Below are positions 1 to 7,124 of a DNA stretch of 41,872 bases, in pieces. Both the position numbers and the translations under genes were made by a program. The first letter of the stretch is position 1; every line of letters starts with the position of its first letter. A model generated the notes under the pieces. That model saw only the letters and a program-made list of their open reading frames with translations, had not been told where the DNA came from and searched no databases. Origin of the DNA: a virus. Where the stretch lies: positions 1-41,872 of IMG/VR virus record IMGVR_UViG_3300038306_000028; one strand, given 5' to 3'.

Positions 1-127
1 ACTTGTTTATGCGTCGTTGGGCAGCAAGGGCATCCTTCCAGCATTTCGTCAATACTGCTTACGCGGTTGACGGGGCGGGCACCGCTATTCTTAAAGACAG
101 TTGGTGGAAGCAGTCTGCGAAGAGGTT
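1..127. repeat. Terminal direct repeat, left copy (assembly overlap)
   Basis: These 127 bases are identical to 41746-41872 at the other end of the window. The repeat lies inside the coding sequence of the gp16-like internal virion protein and keeps its reading frame. A length of exactly 127 equals the largest k-mer commonly used by de Bruijn graph assemblers. I therefore read it as the closure overlap of a circular contig, not as the phage's physical terminal repeat. Confidence 0.93.
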
Positions 128-926
128 TGCTCAAATCGGCATGAGTCCTGACGAAGTCAATAGAATCTCTAGAGTGCTCAGAGATCCCGAACTCATTGAG
201 TTCCAGGGTGGCGTTCTAGGAGGCAAAGTAAAGAACATACGGCTTGATAAAGTGAAGCCAGAAGACAGGGGTATCGTTGATACTTTCGTAATGACTCTTC
301 GTAGGCATACGGACTCAATGATCCAGCGACAGACGTATGGCGAGACTCCAGAATGGGTCAATACGACTGTCGGTAAGTTCATATCTCAGTTCCGCGTGTT
401 CTCTATTGTCGCTAAGTCTAAGCAGCTAGCAGCAGGGGTCGCTAGAGCCGATGCTGTAGAGGCAGGTAACGTAGTCGGCGGGACGAGTCTTGCGATACTA
501 GGCTATATGGGCATTTCTTACTATAGAGCGTTAGGACATAATGATCCTGAAGCTTACTTGAAAGAGAAGTTTACGGACGAGAACTTGATGAAGGCTGCGA
601 TCGTCAGGTTCGGCCCTAGCACGATCATCCCGATGATGACGGATTTAGGCTCGGGTCTTATCCGAGGAAAAGGTGTATTCGACGACGACTTGCGAACGAC
701 CGGGTTGGCGATGGCTCCGATCCTTGGATCAACAACCGGAAGGCTGCTATCGAACGCTCCCAGTCAAATTGCATCTCTAGGACAGCTTGTTCGACAGGGA
801 GGCTCTACTAGCGACATGACTCCCAACGAATTACGATCACTTCAAACTCTTCCTTGGCCTCTTAAAATACCCGGTGTTGATCAACTGATCAATTCTATGT
901 TCATTAACAAACACTCAGACCAGTAA
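3..926 (+). CDS. Internal virion protein D (gp16-like), C-terminal part
   Basis: This is the last 307 codons of a protein that starts at 37488 and is cut by the arbitrary contig break. Joining across the 127-base overlap keeps the frame: base 41745 begins a codon, and the next codon starts at 41748, which equals base 3. The joined gene is 5184 nt, 1727 residues. The first ATG shown here, MFMRRWAARASFQ, is internal and not a real start. The segment is helical and basic, with a short hydrophobic stretch near AILGYMGISYY, and ends in INSMFINKHSDQ. In T7, gp16 is ejected with the DNA and helps form the channel across the cell envelope. The tail fibre gene follows 8 bases after the stop. Function is inferred from gene order and size more than from sequence motifs. 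Confidence 0.85.
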   Translation: MFMRRWAARASFQHFVNTAYAVDGAGTAILKDSWWKQSAKRFAQIGMSPDEVNRISRVLRDPELIEFQGGVLGGKVKNIRLDKVKPEDRGIVDTFVMTLRRHTDSMIQRQTYGETPEWVNTTVGKFISQFRVFSIVAKSKQLAAGVARADAVEAGNVVGGTSLAILGYMGISYYRALGHNDPEAYLKEKFTDENLMKAAIVRFGPSTIIPMMTDLGSGLIRGKGVFDDDLRTTGLAMAPILGSTTGRLLSNAPSQIASLGQLVRQGGSTSDMTPNELRSLQTLPWPLKIPGVDQLINSMFINKHSDQ

Positions 927-934
927 ATAAACAC

Positions 935-3286
935 ATGGCTTACTCTTACAATGACTATGCTGACCTGACGGTTGGTCAGTCCGTATACCCCGTCATACTT
1001 GATTACCTAGACACCAATGACATATTTGTTATTGTGACTACTGGTGCATCGACCACTACTTTACCTACTACGGACTTCAGTATAGAAGTAACTAGTGCTG
1101 GGACTGCGTTTACGGTGACCTTACTAGGGACTGCTCCAGCCCTAGTAAACGAGCTTACTATAGTTCGAATAGGGCGAACTACGAGTATTACGGCTCCTTC
1201 AAGGTCGTTCTCAGATGGATCAGTTCTCAAAGCGTCTGATCTGAATACGCAGAACAAGCAGTTCTTGCTGACGATCCAGGAGTCGCTAGACAACGCGAAT
1301 ACGTCACTTCCTATTACGATGGACAATAAGTTCGACGCGGGTAACCGTGTCATTAAGAACTTGCTTACTGGAACTGCTGATGATGACTCAGTCAATCTAG
1401 GTTACGTCAATTCGCTGAGTCTTTATGGGACGTCGCTGGCTTCGATTGAACCTCAGTCTTGGTCTTTCCCGACACAGGCTAACGGCACTCAATTAATCTT
1501 TTTACTAACGTCTCCTATACCAGCGACATCCATCGCTAACATGTTTCTAGTAGAGGTTGCAGGTGCTCTCCAGGAACCTATAGCAGACTACTCAATCGTT
1601 CAGACTAACGAATCTTACTCGCTAGTGTTTGTTACTGCGCCAGCCTCTGGCGAGAAGATAATTGTCCGCAACTTCGGCTCAACGAGGAACGCACTACTAG
1701 CTCCTTTCCAGTCGCAGGAGCCGAATGTAGTGACGTTGCCGCTGGCTGAGTTTGGTGGGACTCAGGCTCAGACCGCCGACTACATTAGGATCACGGACAA
1801 AACGACAGCCGAAGTCTTTACTGTAGACGTTTCAGGTGCGATTACGATCGGAAGCGATTCTAGCGGTCAGGCAGGCTTTACGGAACTGTCTTCTTCGGGC
1901 CTTAAGCTCGGATATATTGACCCAACTGCGAGCGGCAACACAGGCTATGGCGTAGCTCTTACTAAAGTTACTGGCCTAGGTAAGCTAGAGATTCAAGGGA
2001 ACAACTCTGTTAGCGGCGGCGGGCAGCAAGCAGATCAAACAGCTATTGACGTCAGCTACGGACAGTCCAGCGGGACGCTAGACTCACCGTTCCAAGTTAA
2101 ATATGACGGAACCGTAGTAACTACTGCTGGTGTTCTATCTACTGGACCGTTGACTGGATCAGACGTCACGGCGACGGGCACTGTCTCAGGTCTTCACGGT
2201 AGAATCGTGGGAACTAATTCCAGTCTAGAGGTAGGGGACACTCTCTCATCCGGGTCGAGAGTAAAGATCACGCATAACAAGGTCTCTAACGCTCAATTCA
2301 TAAAGCTCCGAGGGGCATATTTCCACAACACTAGTCAGCCGGGTGGCCTTAATGTGCTTACGAGCGACCTCGTAGATAATACTACCGGCTTACCGACAAC
2401 TACGGGTTCCGGAGGAATCGGCTGGTGGAACGACGGTAGTATGCGGATCGGGAAGGGCGGAACTGGAGTATTAGATGGCAGCATCTCTTCTAACGGTTCA
2501 GCGGGACCAACAGGTTATGGCGGCATCGGAGGGCTGGCTTTCCAGCATGGCATCAGCGGGGAGTATGGGCCACACCTGAGATTTGAAAATGACGCTATTA
2601 CAATGGTGGGTAAGAGAGTTCCAGTAGATCAAGGGGGATCTACGGGAGAACTCGGAACTACGGGTGCTACGATTCGATACGGCGATCTCGCTGTAAGAGA
2701 CCGGCTCTGGGCAAACGTTGAGGATACTGACCTTGTCTGTAAGAAGCAGGTAGCACAGGGTCAGCATCCTGGACACGTTCTTTTCCACCCAATAGTTAAT
2801 CAAACCTATACTGGGCAAACAGACCTTATCATATACCCGCAGTCAACTGATCATAACTTCGACCCGGACGGCGGGTTCGGGTGGAATACTAGCGCAGGGT
2901 GGTATAGCGTCAGTAAGGGCGTCTGGAAGCTAGCCGTAAGAATCCCTTGTCAGCAAGCCACCTGGGTTCGGATATATGTGCAGCACATTATAGCAGCCAG
3001 TCCTCCGACTGCGTTTACTACAGCTAACGGTAACGGCACAACCACATGGGCTAATCTGTCTGGTGGGTCTGGCTACGCGTCGGGCTTCTCCAGCGGATCC
3101 GCCGTAGGCTCATTCCCCGTAGAGTCACACTGTGTAGTTGGGCTGTGGGATCCTACAGTGACAGGCCAGTCTTTACCTACCACCCCCTTAAACAACGGCG
3201 GACTCAAGATTCGCATTCTTCTCAAATCATCATACTCATTCAACACAGACTATCCATCAGTCGAGTTCACTAGGGTTCAAACGTAA
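935..3286 (+). CDS. Tail fibre protein (T7 gp17-like N-terminus)
   Basis: A 783-residue structural protein. Residues 1 to about 140 resemble the T7 tail fibre N-terminal domain that attaches the fibre to the tail: the start MAYSYNDYADLTVGQ, then a strand-rich DYLDTNDIFVIV region, then the SDGSVLKASDLNTQNKQFL segment leading into a short helix. A second gp17-like beta domain lies at about 170-250. The rest is rich in Gly, Ser and Thr, as expected of a trimeric beta-structured shaft and tip that binds the host receptor. The C-terminal part (about 560-783) has no family I recognise and is the likely receptor-binding region. It lies after the internal virion genes and before the terminase genes, matching T7 order. 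Its stop overlaps the next ATG by one base. Confidence 0.88.
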   Translation: MAYSYNDYADLTVGQSVYPVILDYLDTNDIFVIVTTGASTTTLPTTDFSIEVTSAGTAFTVTLLGTAPALVNELTIVRIGRTTSITAPSRSFSDGSVLKASDLNTQNKQFLLTIQESLDNANTSLPITMDNKFDAGNRVIKNLLTGTADDDSVNLGYVNSLSLYGTSLASIEPQSWSFPTQANGTQLIFLLTSPIPATSIANMFLVEVAGALQEPIADYSIVQTNESYSLVFVTAPASGEKIIVRNFGSTRNALLAPFQSQEPNVVTLPLAEFGGTQAQTADYIRITDKTTAEVFTVDVSGAITIGSDSSGQAGFTELSSSGLKLGYIDPTASGNTGYGVALTKVTGLGKLEIQGNNSVSGGGQQADQTAIDVSYGQSSGTLDSPFQVKYDGTVVTTAGVLSTGPLTGSDVTATGTVSGLHGRIVGTNSSLEVGDTLSSGSRVKITHNKVSNAQFIKLRGAYFHNTSQPGGLNVLTSDLVDNTTGLPTTTGSGGIGWWNDGSMRIGKGGTGVLDGSISSNGSAGPTGYGGIGGLAFQHGISGEYGPHLRFENDAITMVGKRVPVDQGGSTGELGTTGATIRYGDLAVRDRLWANVEDTDLVCKKQVAQGQHPGHVLFHPIVNQTYTGQTDLIIYPQSTDHNFDPDGGFGWNTSAGWYSVSKGVWKLAVRIPCQQATWVRIYVQHIIAASPPTAFTTANGNGTTTWANLSGGSGYASGFSSGSAVGSFPVESHCVVGLWDPTVTGQSLPTTPLNNGGLKIRILLKSSYSFNTDYPSVEFTRVQT

Positions 3287-3558
3287 TGAGCGACGAAGGA
3301 AATGGCTGGCGTGAGTATCAAAAACTAGTTCTTAATGAACTCCGTCGTCTCGACACTAACTTAGAAAAGCTCAGTGACCGCATTGACGTCTCAATTAAGC
3401 ATGAACGCAACAACAGGCAGACGGTAGAGAACGGGCTACAGGACGAGATCCGAAGCGTAGCCCTGGAAGTCCATGGTCTGAAGATCAAAGCCGGGATCTG
3501 GGGACTCTTAGGAGGTCTTCTTCCTGTCCTTGCTGCACTCTTACTAGGTAAACTATGA
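3286..3558 (+). CDS. Coiled-coil protein with C-terminal membrane segment (holin-like candidate)
   Basis: A 90-residue protein. Residues about 10-65 are charged and helical with heptad-like spacing (LNELRRLDTNLEKLSDRID), and residues about 68-90 form one hydrophobic segment, IWGLLGGLLPVLAALLLGKL, at the C-terminus. This layout resembles XhlA-type holin-associated proteins and small phage membrane proteins placed between the tail fibre and terminase genes. In T7 that interval carries the gp17.5 holin, which supports a lysis role. No endolysin was recognised, so a complete lysis cassette cannot be shown. The start overlaps the fibre stop, and the stop overlaps the small terminase start by four bases (ATGA), indicating one late operon. 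Confidence 0.6.
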   Translation: MSDEGNGWREYQKLVLNELRRLDTNLEKLSDRIDVSIKHERNNRQTVENGLQDEIRSVALEVHGLKIKAGIWGLLGGLLPVLAALLLGKL

Positions 3559-3779
3559 AAGACGTTAAGGATGTGCTCAGCAGCCTGCATGACGCAGTAG
3601 CTCAGGAGCTTCTAGATCGCGTGCTCTCTGGAGACGCTACTTCAGCGGACTTGAACGTCGCTAAAGGCTTCCTGAAAGACAACGGGATCGACGCTGGGAT
3701 TGACGCCAGTGAGCCGATGTCGGAACTAGCGAGGACGCTGCCGTTCAACGTGGATATGAGGAAAGTCTCAGAAGGCTAA
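3555..3779 (+). CDS. terS: Terminase small subunit (T7 gp18-like)
   Basis: A 74-residue acidic protein with the helical pattern of small terminases in T7-like phages, including the segment SADLNVAKGFLKDNGIDAG, which is typical of this family. The small subunit recognises or licenses the concatemeric DNA for cutting and hands it to the large subunit. It sits directly upstream of the large terminase with 3 bases between them, and its start overlaps the preceding membrane protein gene. T7 gp18 is 89 residues, so the size is close. The call rests on that segment plus position. Confidence 0.8.
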   Translation: MKDVKDVLSSLHDAVAQELLDRVLSGDATSADLNVAKGFLKDNGIDAGIDASEPMSELARTLPFNVDMRKVSEG

Positions 3780-3782
3780 TCG

Positions 3783-5441
3783 ATGCACCCGCTCCAAGAC
3801 TTCCGAAACTTCCTGTATATGGCTTGGAAGCACTTAGGACTCCCAGATCCTACTCATATTCAGTACGACATAGCTGATTACATCCAACATGGACCGAAAC
3901 GCAGGGTCGTCGAAGCGTTCCGGGGAGTCGGGAAGTCGTGGATCACGAGTGCGTTCGTCGTTCACCAGCTACTGCTGGACCCTACGAAGAACATCCTCGT
4001 CGTATCTGCGTCGAAGCAGCGAGCGGACGACTTTAGCACGTTTACGCTGCGGCTAATCACGGAGATGCCGGTGCTTCGTCACTTGATTCCTCGGGAAAGC
4101 CAGCGAAACAGTAAGGTCGCTTTTGATGTCGGTCCTGCTCCTGCTTCACATGCCCCGTCCGTAGTATCCAAAGGGATCACGAGCCAGATCACGGGTGCTC
4201 GTGCTGACTTGATCATTGCTGATGACGTTGAGTCCCTCAGTAACAGTCAGACGACGACGATGCGCGACAAGCTGTCGGAAGGAGTCAAGGAGTTTGACGC
4301 AGTCCTGAAGCCGGGAGGCAACATCCTGTTCCTCGGGACGCCTCAGACGGAAGCGAGTATCTACAGCGCACTGCCGGAGCGTGGGTTTAGCGTGAAGATC
4401 TGGCCTGCGCGTTATCCGAAGAAGTCTCAGCTAGCTAGATACGGAGACTTCCTCTGCAAGAAGGTCGCTGAGAAGGTGGCGGAAGACGAAGAACTAGTCG
4501 GTCAGCCTACGGACCCCGACAGGTTTGACGCTGACGACTTGATGGAACGGGAAGCGTCTTACGGTCGAACAGGGTTCGCGTTGCAGTTCATGCTGGACCC
4601 GAGCCTCAGTGACGTAGACAGATACCCGTTGAGGCTGTCGGATCTCGTAGTCATGTCCCTGAATCCCCGTGAAGGCCCCCAGAAGCCTGTGTGGGCCGCT
4701 TCGCCGGATAACGTGATCAATAGCCTTCCGAACGTCGGACTGCCGGGAGATCGCTTCTACGGGCCTGTAGCGTTAGGTGACGGATCCTGGGTTCCGTATA
4801 CGGGGTCAGTCATGGCGATTGACCCTAGTGGTCGAGGGGCTGACGAGACGAGCTATGCTGTCGTGAAGATGCTGAACGGGTTCCTGTTCGTCACGGATGC
4901 TGGCGGGATGCCGGGGGGCTACAGTGAGGACACGCTGAAAAGGCTGTCGCTGATCGCTAAGGAGCAGGAAGTCAACCTCGTGTTGATCGAGTCGAACTTC
5001 GGTGACGGTATGTTCACGAGCCTGTTGAAGCCTGTGCTAGCTAAAGTTTATAATGTGACGACTGAAGAAGTGAGGCATAGCACGAGTAAGGAGAGACGTA
5101 TCTGCGATACTTTAGAGCCTGTAATGAACAGCCATAAGCTGGTCGTAGACAGGAAAGTAGTGGAGAATGACTACGACAGCACGCGACATCTGCCTCCTGA
5201 GAAGGCGTTGAGATACCAGTTGATGTATCAGATGAGCAGAGTGACGAGGCATCGGGGAGCACTGGCTCACGACGACAGGCTGGACGTTCTAGCTATGGCT
5301 GTGTCTTACTGGACGGAGCAAATGGCTCAAGATGCGGACGAACAGATCGCTAACAGAGCGGATGAGTTGAGACAGAAAGATCTAGAGAAGTTCATGGAAC
5401 ACAGCGTCGGTCGTAAAGTCCGAGGATCTACGTGGTTCTGA
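3783..5441 (+). CDS. terL: Terminase large subunit (T7 gp19-like)
   Basis: A 552-residue packaging ATPase and nuclease. Walker A is AFRGVGKSW (residues about 45-53). Walker B is LIIADDVE (about D147, D148). The nuclease half has AIDPSGRGADE (about D347), an ESNFGDGMF segment, and AHDDRLDVLAMAV near the C-terminus, giving the acidic residues of the RNase H-like fold. The motor threads DNA into the prohead through the portal and then cuts it. The N-terminal sequence HPLQDFRNFLYMAWKHLGLP is characteristic of T7-like and marine podovirus terminases. The coding sequence is complete and follows the small subunit. A stem without a T-run lies about 30 bases after the stop. Confidence 0.96.
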   Translation: MHPLQDFRNFLYMAWKHLGLPDPTHIQYDIADYIQHGPKRRVVEAFRGVGKSWITSAFVVHQLLLDPTKNILVVSASKQRADDFSTFTLRLITEMPVLRHLIPRESQRNSKVAFDVGPAPASHAPSVVSKGITSQITGARADLIIADDVESLSNSQTTTMRDKLSEGVKEFDAVLKPGGNILFLGTPQTEASIYSALPERGFSVKIWPARYPKKSQLARYGDFLCKKVAEKVAEDEELVGQPTDPDRFDADDLMEREASYGRTGFALQFMLDPSLSDVDRYPLRLSDLVVMSLNPREGPQKPVWAASPDNVINSLPNVGLPGDRFYGPVALGDGSWVPYTGSVMAIDPSGRGADETSYAVVKMLNGFLFVTDAGGMPGGYSEDTLKRLSLIAKEQEVNLVLIESNFGDGMFTSLLKPVLAKVYNVTTEEVRHSTSKERRICDTLEPVMNSHKLVVDRKVVENDYDSTRHLPPEKALRYQLMYQMSRVTRHRGALAHDDRLDVLAMAVSYWTEQMAQDADEQIANRADELRQKDLEKFMEHSVGRKVRGSTWF

Positions 5442-5471
5442 CGCATAAGAACGAATAGGCTGACTGTATGG

Positions 5472-5490
5472 GGAGGGAGAGGATCCCTCC
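5472..5490 (+). terminator. Inverted repeat downstream of terL, weak terminator candidate
   Basis: A perfect 7-bp stem, GGAGGGA and TCCCTCC, with a 5-base loop. No T-run follows: the next bases are C-rich, with a repeated TAGGACA motif. It could be a pause site, an RNA-processing site or a 3'-end stabiliser rather than a true intrinsic terminator. Confidence 0.35.
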
Positions 5491-5540
5491 TAGGACAGCC
5501 TAGGACACCCCTACCCCTTCTACTACTGATAAATAAACAG

Positions 5541-5556
5541 AGACTCCTAGGAGTCT
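5541..5556. promoter_or_regulatory. 16-bp perfect palindrome upstream of the HNH gene
   Basis: AGACTCCTAGGAGTCT is a perfect palindrome ending 14 bases before the ATG at 5571. It overlaps the leader of the HNH gene and contains GACTC on one side and GAGTC on the other. It could be an operator, a protein cleavage site or a stem in the mRNA leader. Only position and symmetry support a role. Confidence 0.4.
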
Positions 5557-5570
5557 AAGGATACTCTAAG

Positions 5571-5798
5571 ATGGCTAAGGCTAGAAATTATAAGAAAGAG
5601 TATAGAGACTTCCATGGCAAGCCGAAGGCTCGTAAGAACAGAGCGGCAGCCAACAGAGCTAGGCGTAAGCTGAAGCTGAAAGTCGGCGACCCTCGGGAAG
5701 TAGACCATAAGCGTCCAATGACTAAGGGTGGGTCCAACGGCCGATCAAACCTTAGAATCGTATCTCGTTCTGCGAACCGTAAGAAAGGAGTTAAGTGA
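5571..5798 (+). CDS. Small HNH endonuclease-like protein
   Basis: A 75-residue, very basic protein. The second half carries the core of an HNH (beta-beta-alpha metal) nuclease: VDHKRPMTKGGSNGRSN followed by LRIV and a terminal ANRKKG. The likely catalytic and metal residues are D45-H46, N60 and N69. The N-terminal half is Lys/Arg rich and lacks an obvious Cys zinc knuckle, so this is a minimal version. HNH proteins often neighbour terminase genes and, in several phage groups, help the large terminase cut DNA. Others are free-standing homing enzymes. Position right after terL favours a packaging role, but this is inference. The leader contains a 16-bp palindrome and an AAGG element. Confidence 0.72.
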   Translation: MAKARNYKKEYRDFHGKPKARKNRAAANRARRKLKLKVGDPREVDHKRPMTKGGSNGRSNLRIVSRSANRKKGVK

Positions 5799-5799
5799 T

Positions 5800-5985
5800 A
5801 TGTCTAGGCATGGTGGTGATGGTGATGGTGATGGCGGCAGTAGCAGTCCTCAGACGGCGAGTGACCAAAGGGGCAAGAGAGCTACGCCTTCTAAACGCAG
5901 TAGGAGGAGTTCTGGGGGGAAGAAGAAAAAGAAGAAGTCCGTGAAAGAAATCCTGACTATTAGGAAGCCGAGTGCGGGATACTAG
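5800..5985 (+). CDS. Small basic Ser/Gly/Lys-rich protein, unknown
   Basis: A 61-residue frame starting at the ATG at 5800, chosen because AAAGGAG at 5784-5790 gives good Shine-Dalgarno spacing and because it follows the HNH stop directly. A longer start at 5728 would lie inside the HNH gene and lacks support. The N-terminus is a short GDGDGDGG run, followed by a Ser/Arg-rich linker, a run of six lysines and a KEILTIRKPSAGY tail. The composition suggests a disordered nucleic-acid-binding protein or a virion-associated peptide. No family was recognised. The GATGGT-like repeats at its 5' end could also be a simple-sequence expansion. Confidence 0.55.
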   Translation: MSRHGGDGDGDGGSSSPQTASDQRGKRATPSKRSRRSSGGKKKKKKSVKEILTIRKPSAGY

Positions 5986-6283
5986 CAACACGTATAGTCT
6001 CGTCAAAGTTACTTGGCAGGACATCCTAGGACTCGAAGGAACTTGGGTTGACTTAGAGGAAGCTGCTGCTGTGACGCCTGTGACTGTAGTGACTGTAGGC
6101 TACGTCATCGTTGAGGATGAACAGTTCGTCACTTTAGCGTCGAGCCTGGAAGTCGAGAAGTCGTTCTGTGGGTCAGTCACGAGCATACCGCGAGGCTGTA
6201 TCCTGAGTATGCTGCTAGTCTCTGATTGGCAGGTCTCTGAGAAGACTGTGGATGTTTTGGCAGTAAAATCTGACTGCCTATAA
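5972..6283 (+). CDS. Conserved phage protein of unknown function
   Basis: A 103-residue protein beginning at GTG 5972, which overlaps the previous gene by 14 bases, with AGGAAG just upstream. The body VKVTWQDILGLEGTWVDLEE, then VGYVIVEDEQFVTLAS, then SIPRGCILSML, follows a pattern I associate with small single-domain phage proteins found near virion or early genes, of unknown function. The alternating strands suggest a compact beta fold. It is the last gene before the repeat-rich non-coding region, so it may close the late operon. No catalytic motif is visible. Confidence 0.68.
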   Translation: MRDTSNTYSLVKVTWQDILGLEGTWVDLEEAAAVTPVTVVTVGYVIVEDEQFVTLASSLEVEKSFCGSVTSIPRGCILSMLLVSDWQVSEKTVDVLAVKSDCL

Positions 6284-6475
6284 AACAATACAAGGACCGT
6301 GAGTTTCCCCCATGCCCCCCTGCGGATCTCGCGGCTTGTTGGCGTTGGATGCTGCCGGTCTCCCTCGGGGATGCTAGGGGTGCGCTCCTGGTTGCTCGCG
6401 GTGACACTCTGGCGTCGGTGCGGCGGGGTGTTTTTGTGGTGTCCCCTAGAATCCACGGACCGTGATAGCTAGCCG

Positions 6476-6494
6476 ATGGTTCGGAACGAACGCT
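6476..6494 (+). repeat. 19-base hairpin repeat, copy 1
   Basis: ATGGTTCGGAACGAACGCT. It folds as GTTCG-GAA-CGAAC. Copies 2 and 3 lie at 6559 and 6578, and the stem bases differ between copies while pairing is kept. Confidence 0.6.
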
Positions 6495-6558
6495 CTGTGA
6501 TTTCCTGGGTTCGCCGCAGGACGAGCTATAGAAATAGGGAGCGACTAGCGACTTCCTT

Positions 6559-6577
6559 ATGGTTCCAAGGGAACGCT
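6559..6577 (+). repeat. 19-base hairpin repeat, copy 2
   Basis: ATGGTTCCAAGGGAACGCT. It folds as GTTCC-AAG-GGAAC and directly abuts copy 3. Relative to copy 1, both members of the loop-closing base pair have changed (G-C to C-G), a compensatory substitution. Confidence 0.6.
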
Positions 6578-6596
6578 ATGGTTTCGAAGGAACGCT
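6578..6596 (+). repeat. 19-base hairpin repeat, copy 3
   Basis: ATGGTTTCGAAGGAACGCT. It folds as GTTTC-GAA-GGAAC with one U-G wobble pair. It is tandem with copy 2 with no gap. Confidence 0.6.
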
Positions 6597-6976
6597 GCGC
6601 TACGCGCATTAGCTGCGCCGCTTTAGCGGTGGCATTTTGCCGGAGCATCGAACTCGCGAAGGCCAGGGCTTCTCGCCGCGAAGCGGACAGAAACCTAGCC
6701 GGAGCAGCCGCACAACTCGAGGAAAAGGGAGTAACGCGACCCGTGACAACTTGGACTCAAGATGTAGTGACCGGAACGGGAACGGAATCTCGAGGGCACG
6801 GCGAAGCTGCGAACGCCCGTGATTCCCGGCTCCTCGAGCTTGGCCTCGTGATAGCGAACGCTGTGCTGGAACGAATCGACGATCCGAGAACAAGCCGTAG
6901 CTTCACCGAGTGACCTACGCAGTAGCCCTCGGCAGAGACACCAGCCCCGCAGGGAGAAAATTTTTGTGAAATTGAA

Positions 6977-6991
6977 GCGGGGACTCCCCGG
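6977..6991. repeat. GANTC-centred palindrome, copy 1
   Basis: GCGGGGACTCCCCGG, 14 of 15 positions of the consensus CCGGGGASTCCCCGG. Non-coding, just upstream of an AT-rich block. Confidence 0.85.
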
Positions 6992-7001
6992 ATCCGCAAC
7001 G

Positions 7002-7033
7002 GTATATATTCTATTTTTATTTATACTTACTAG
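7002..7033. other. AT-rich block, candidate unwinding element
   Basis: A run of about 32 bases almost free of G and C (for example GTATATATTCTATTTTTATT), inside a region that is otherwise GC-rich. It lies between palindrome copy 1 and a promoter candidate. T7-like replication origins combine promoters with an adjacent AT-rich stretch, so this is a plausible origin or promoter up-element. No direct proof is visible. Confidence 0.35.
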
Positions 7034-7035
7034 TG

Positions 7036-7064
7036 TTGACTGGGAGGCCGCGAACCTGTAGAGT
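7036..7064 (+). promoter_or_regulatory. Sigma70-like promoter candidate for the 310-residue gene
   Basis: TTGACT at 7036-7041, a 17-base spacer, then TAGAGT at 7059-7064, which scores 9 of 12 against the bacterial consensus. An AT-rich block lies directly upstream. It would start transcription about 55 bases before the ATG at 7125. The -10 element is imperfect, so this is a candidate only. Confidence 0.4.
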
Positions 7065-7124
7065 GTGGGAAGTCGCAAAGCACTTCGCTAGGGCGACATT
7101 GAAACCGATACATGAGGTTGACTG

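Larger units (their letters stand above)
6284..7124. other. Non-coding repeat-rich region, left part
   Basis: About 840 bases without a convincing gene. It holds a CACGGACCGTG palindrome at 6454-6464 and two of five dispersed CGTGATAG octamers (6461, 6847). It also has three 19-base hairpin repeats (6476-6596), a CCGC-TTTA-GCGG hairpin at 6618-6629, a 13-base GAGCGACTAGCGA element repeated at 8735, and a CGAATCGACGAT element repeated at 8653. It ends with one GANTC-centred palindrome, an AT-rich block and a promoter candidate. T7-like phages usually carry their genome ends and host-polymerase promoters in this position, so the true terminal repeat may lie here. Confidence 0.6.

Noticed and set aside
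1-127. 127-base terminal repeat as the real packaging terminus
   Set aside because: It lies inside a gene, and its length equals a common maximum assembler k-mer. T7-like terminal repeats are usually longer and non-coding, so an assembly overlap is more likely.
6476-6913. 145-codon open frame on the + strand
   Set aside because: No Shine-Dalgarno. The start coincides with hairpin repeat copy 1, the sequence is Arg/Ala-rich without pattern, and overlapping frames on the other strand are equally open because the region is GC-rich.
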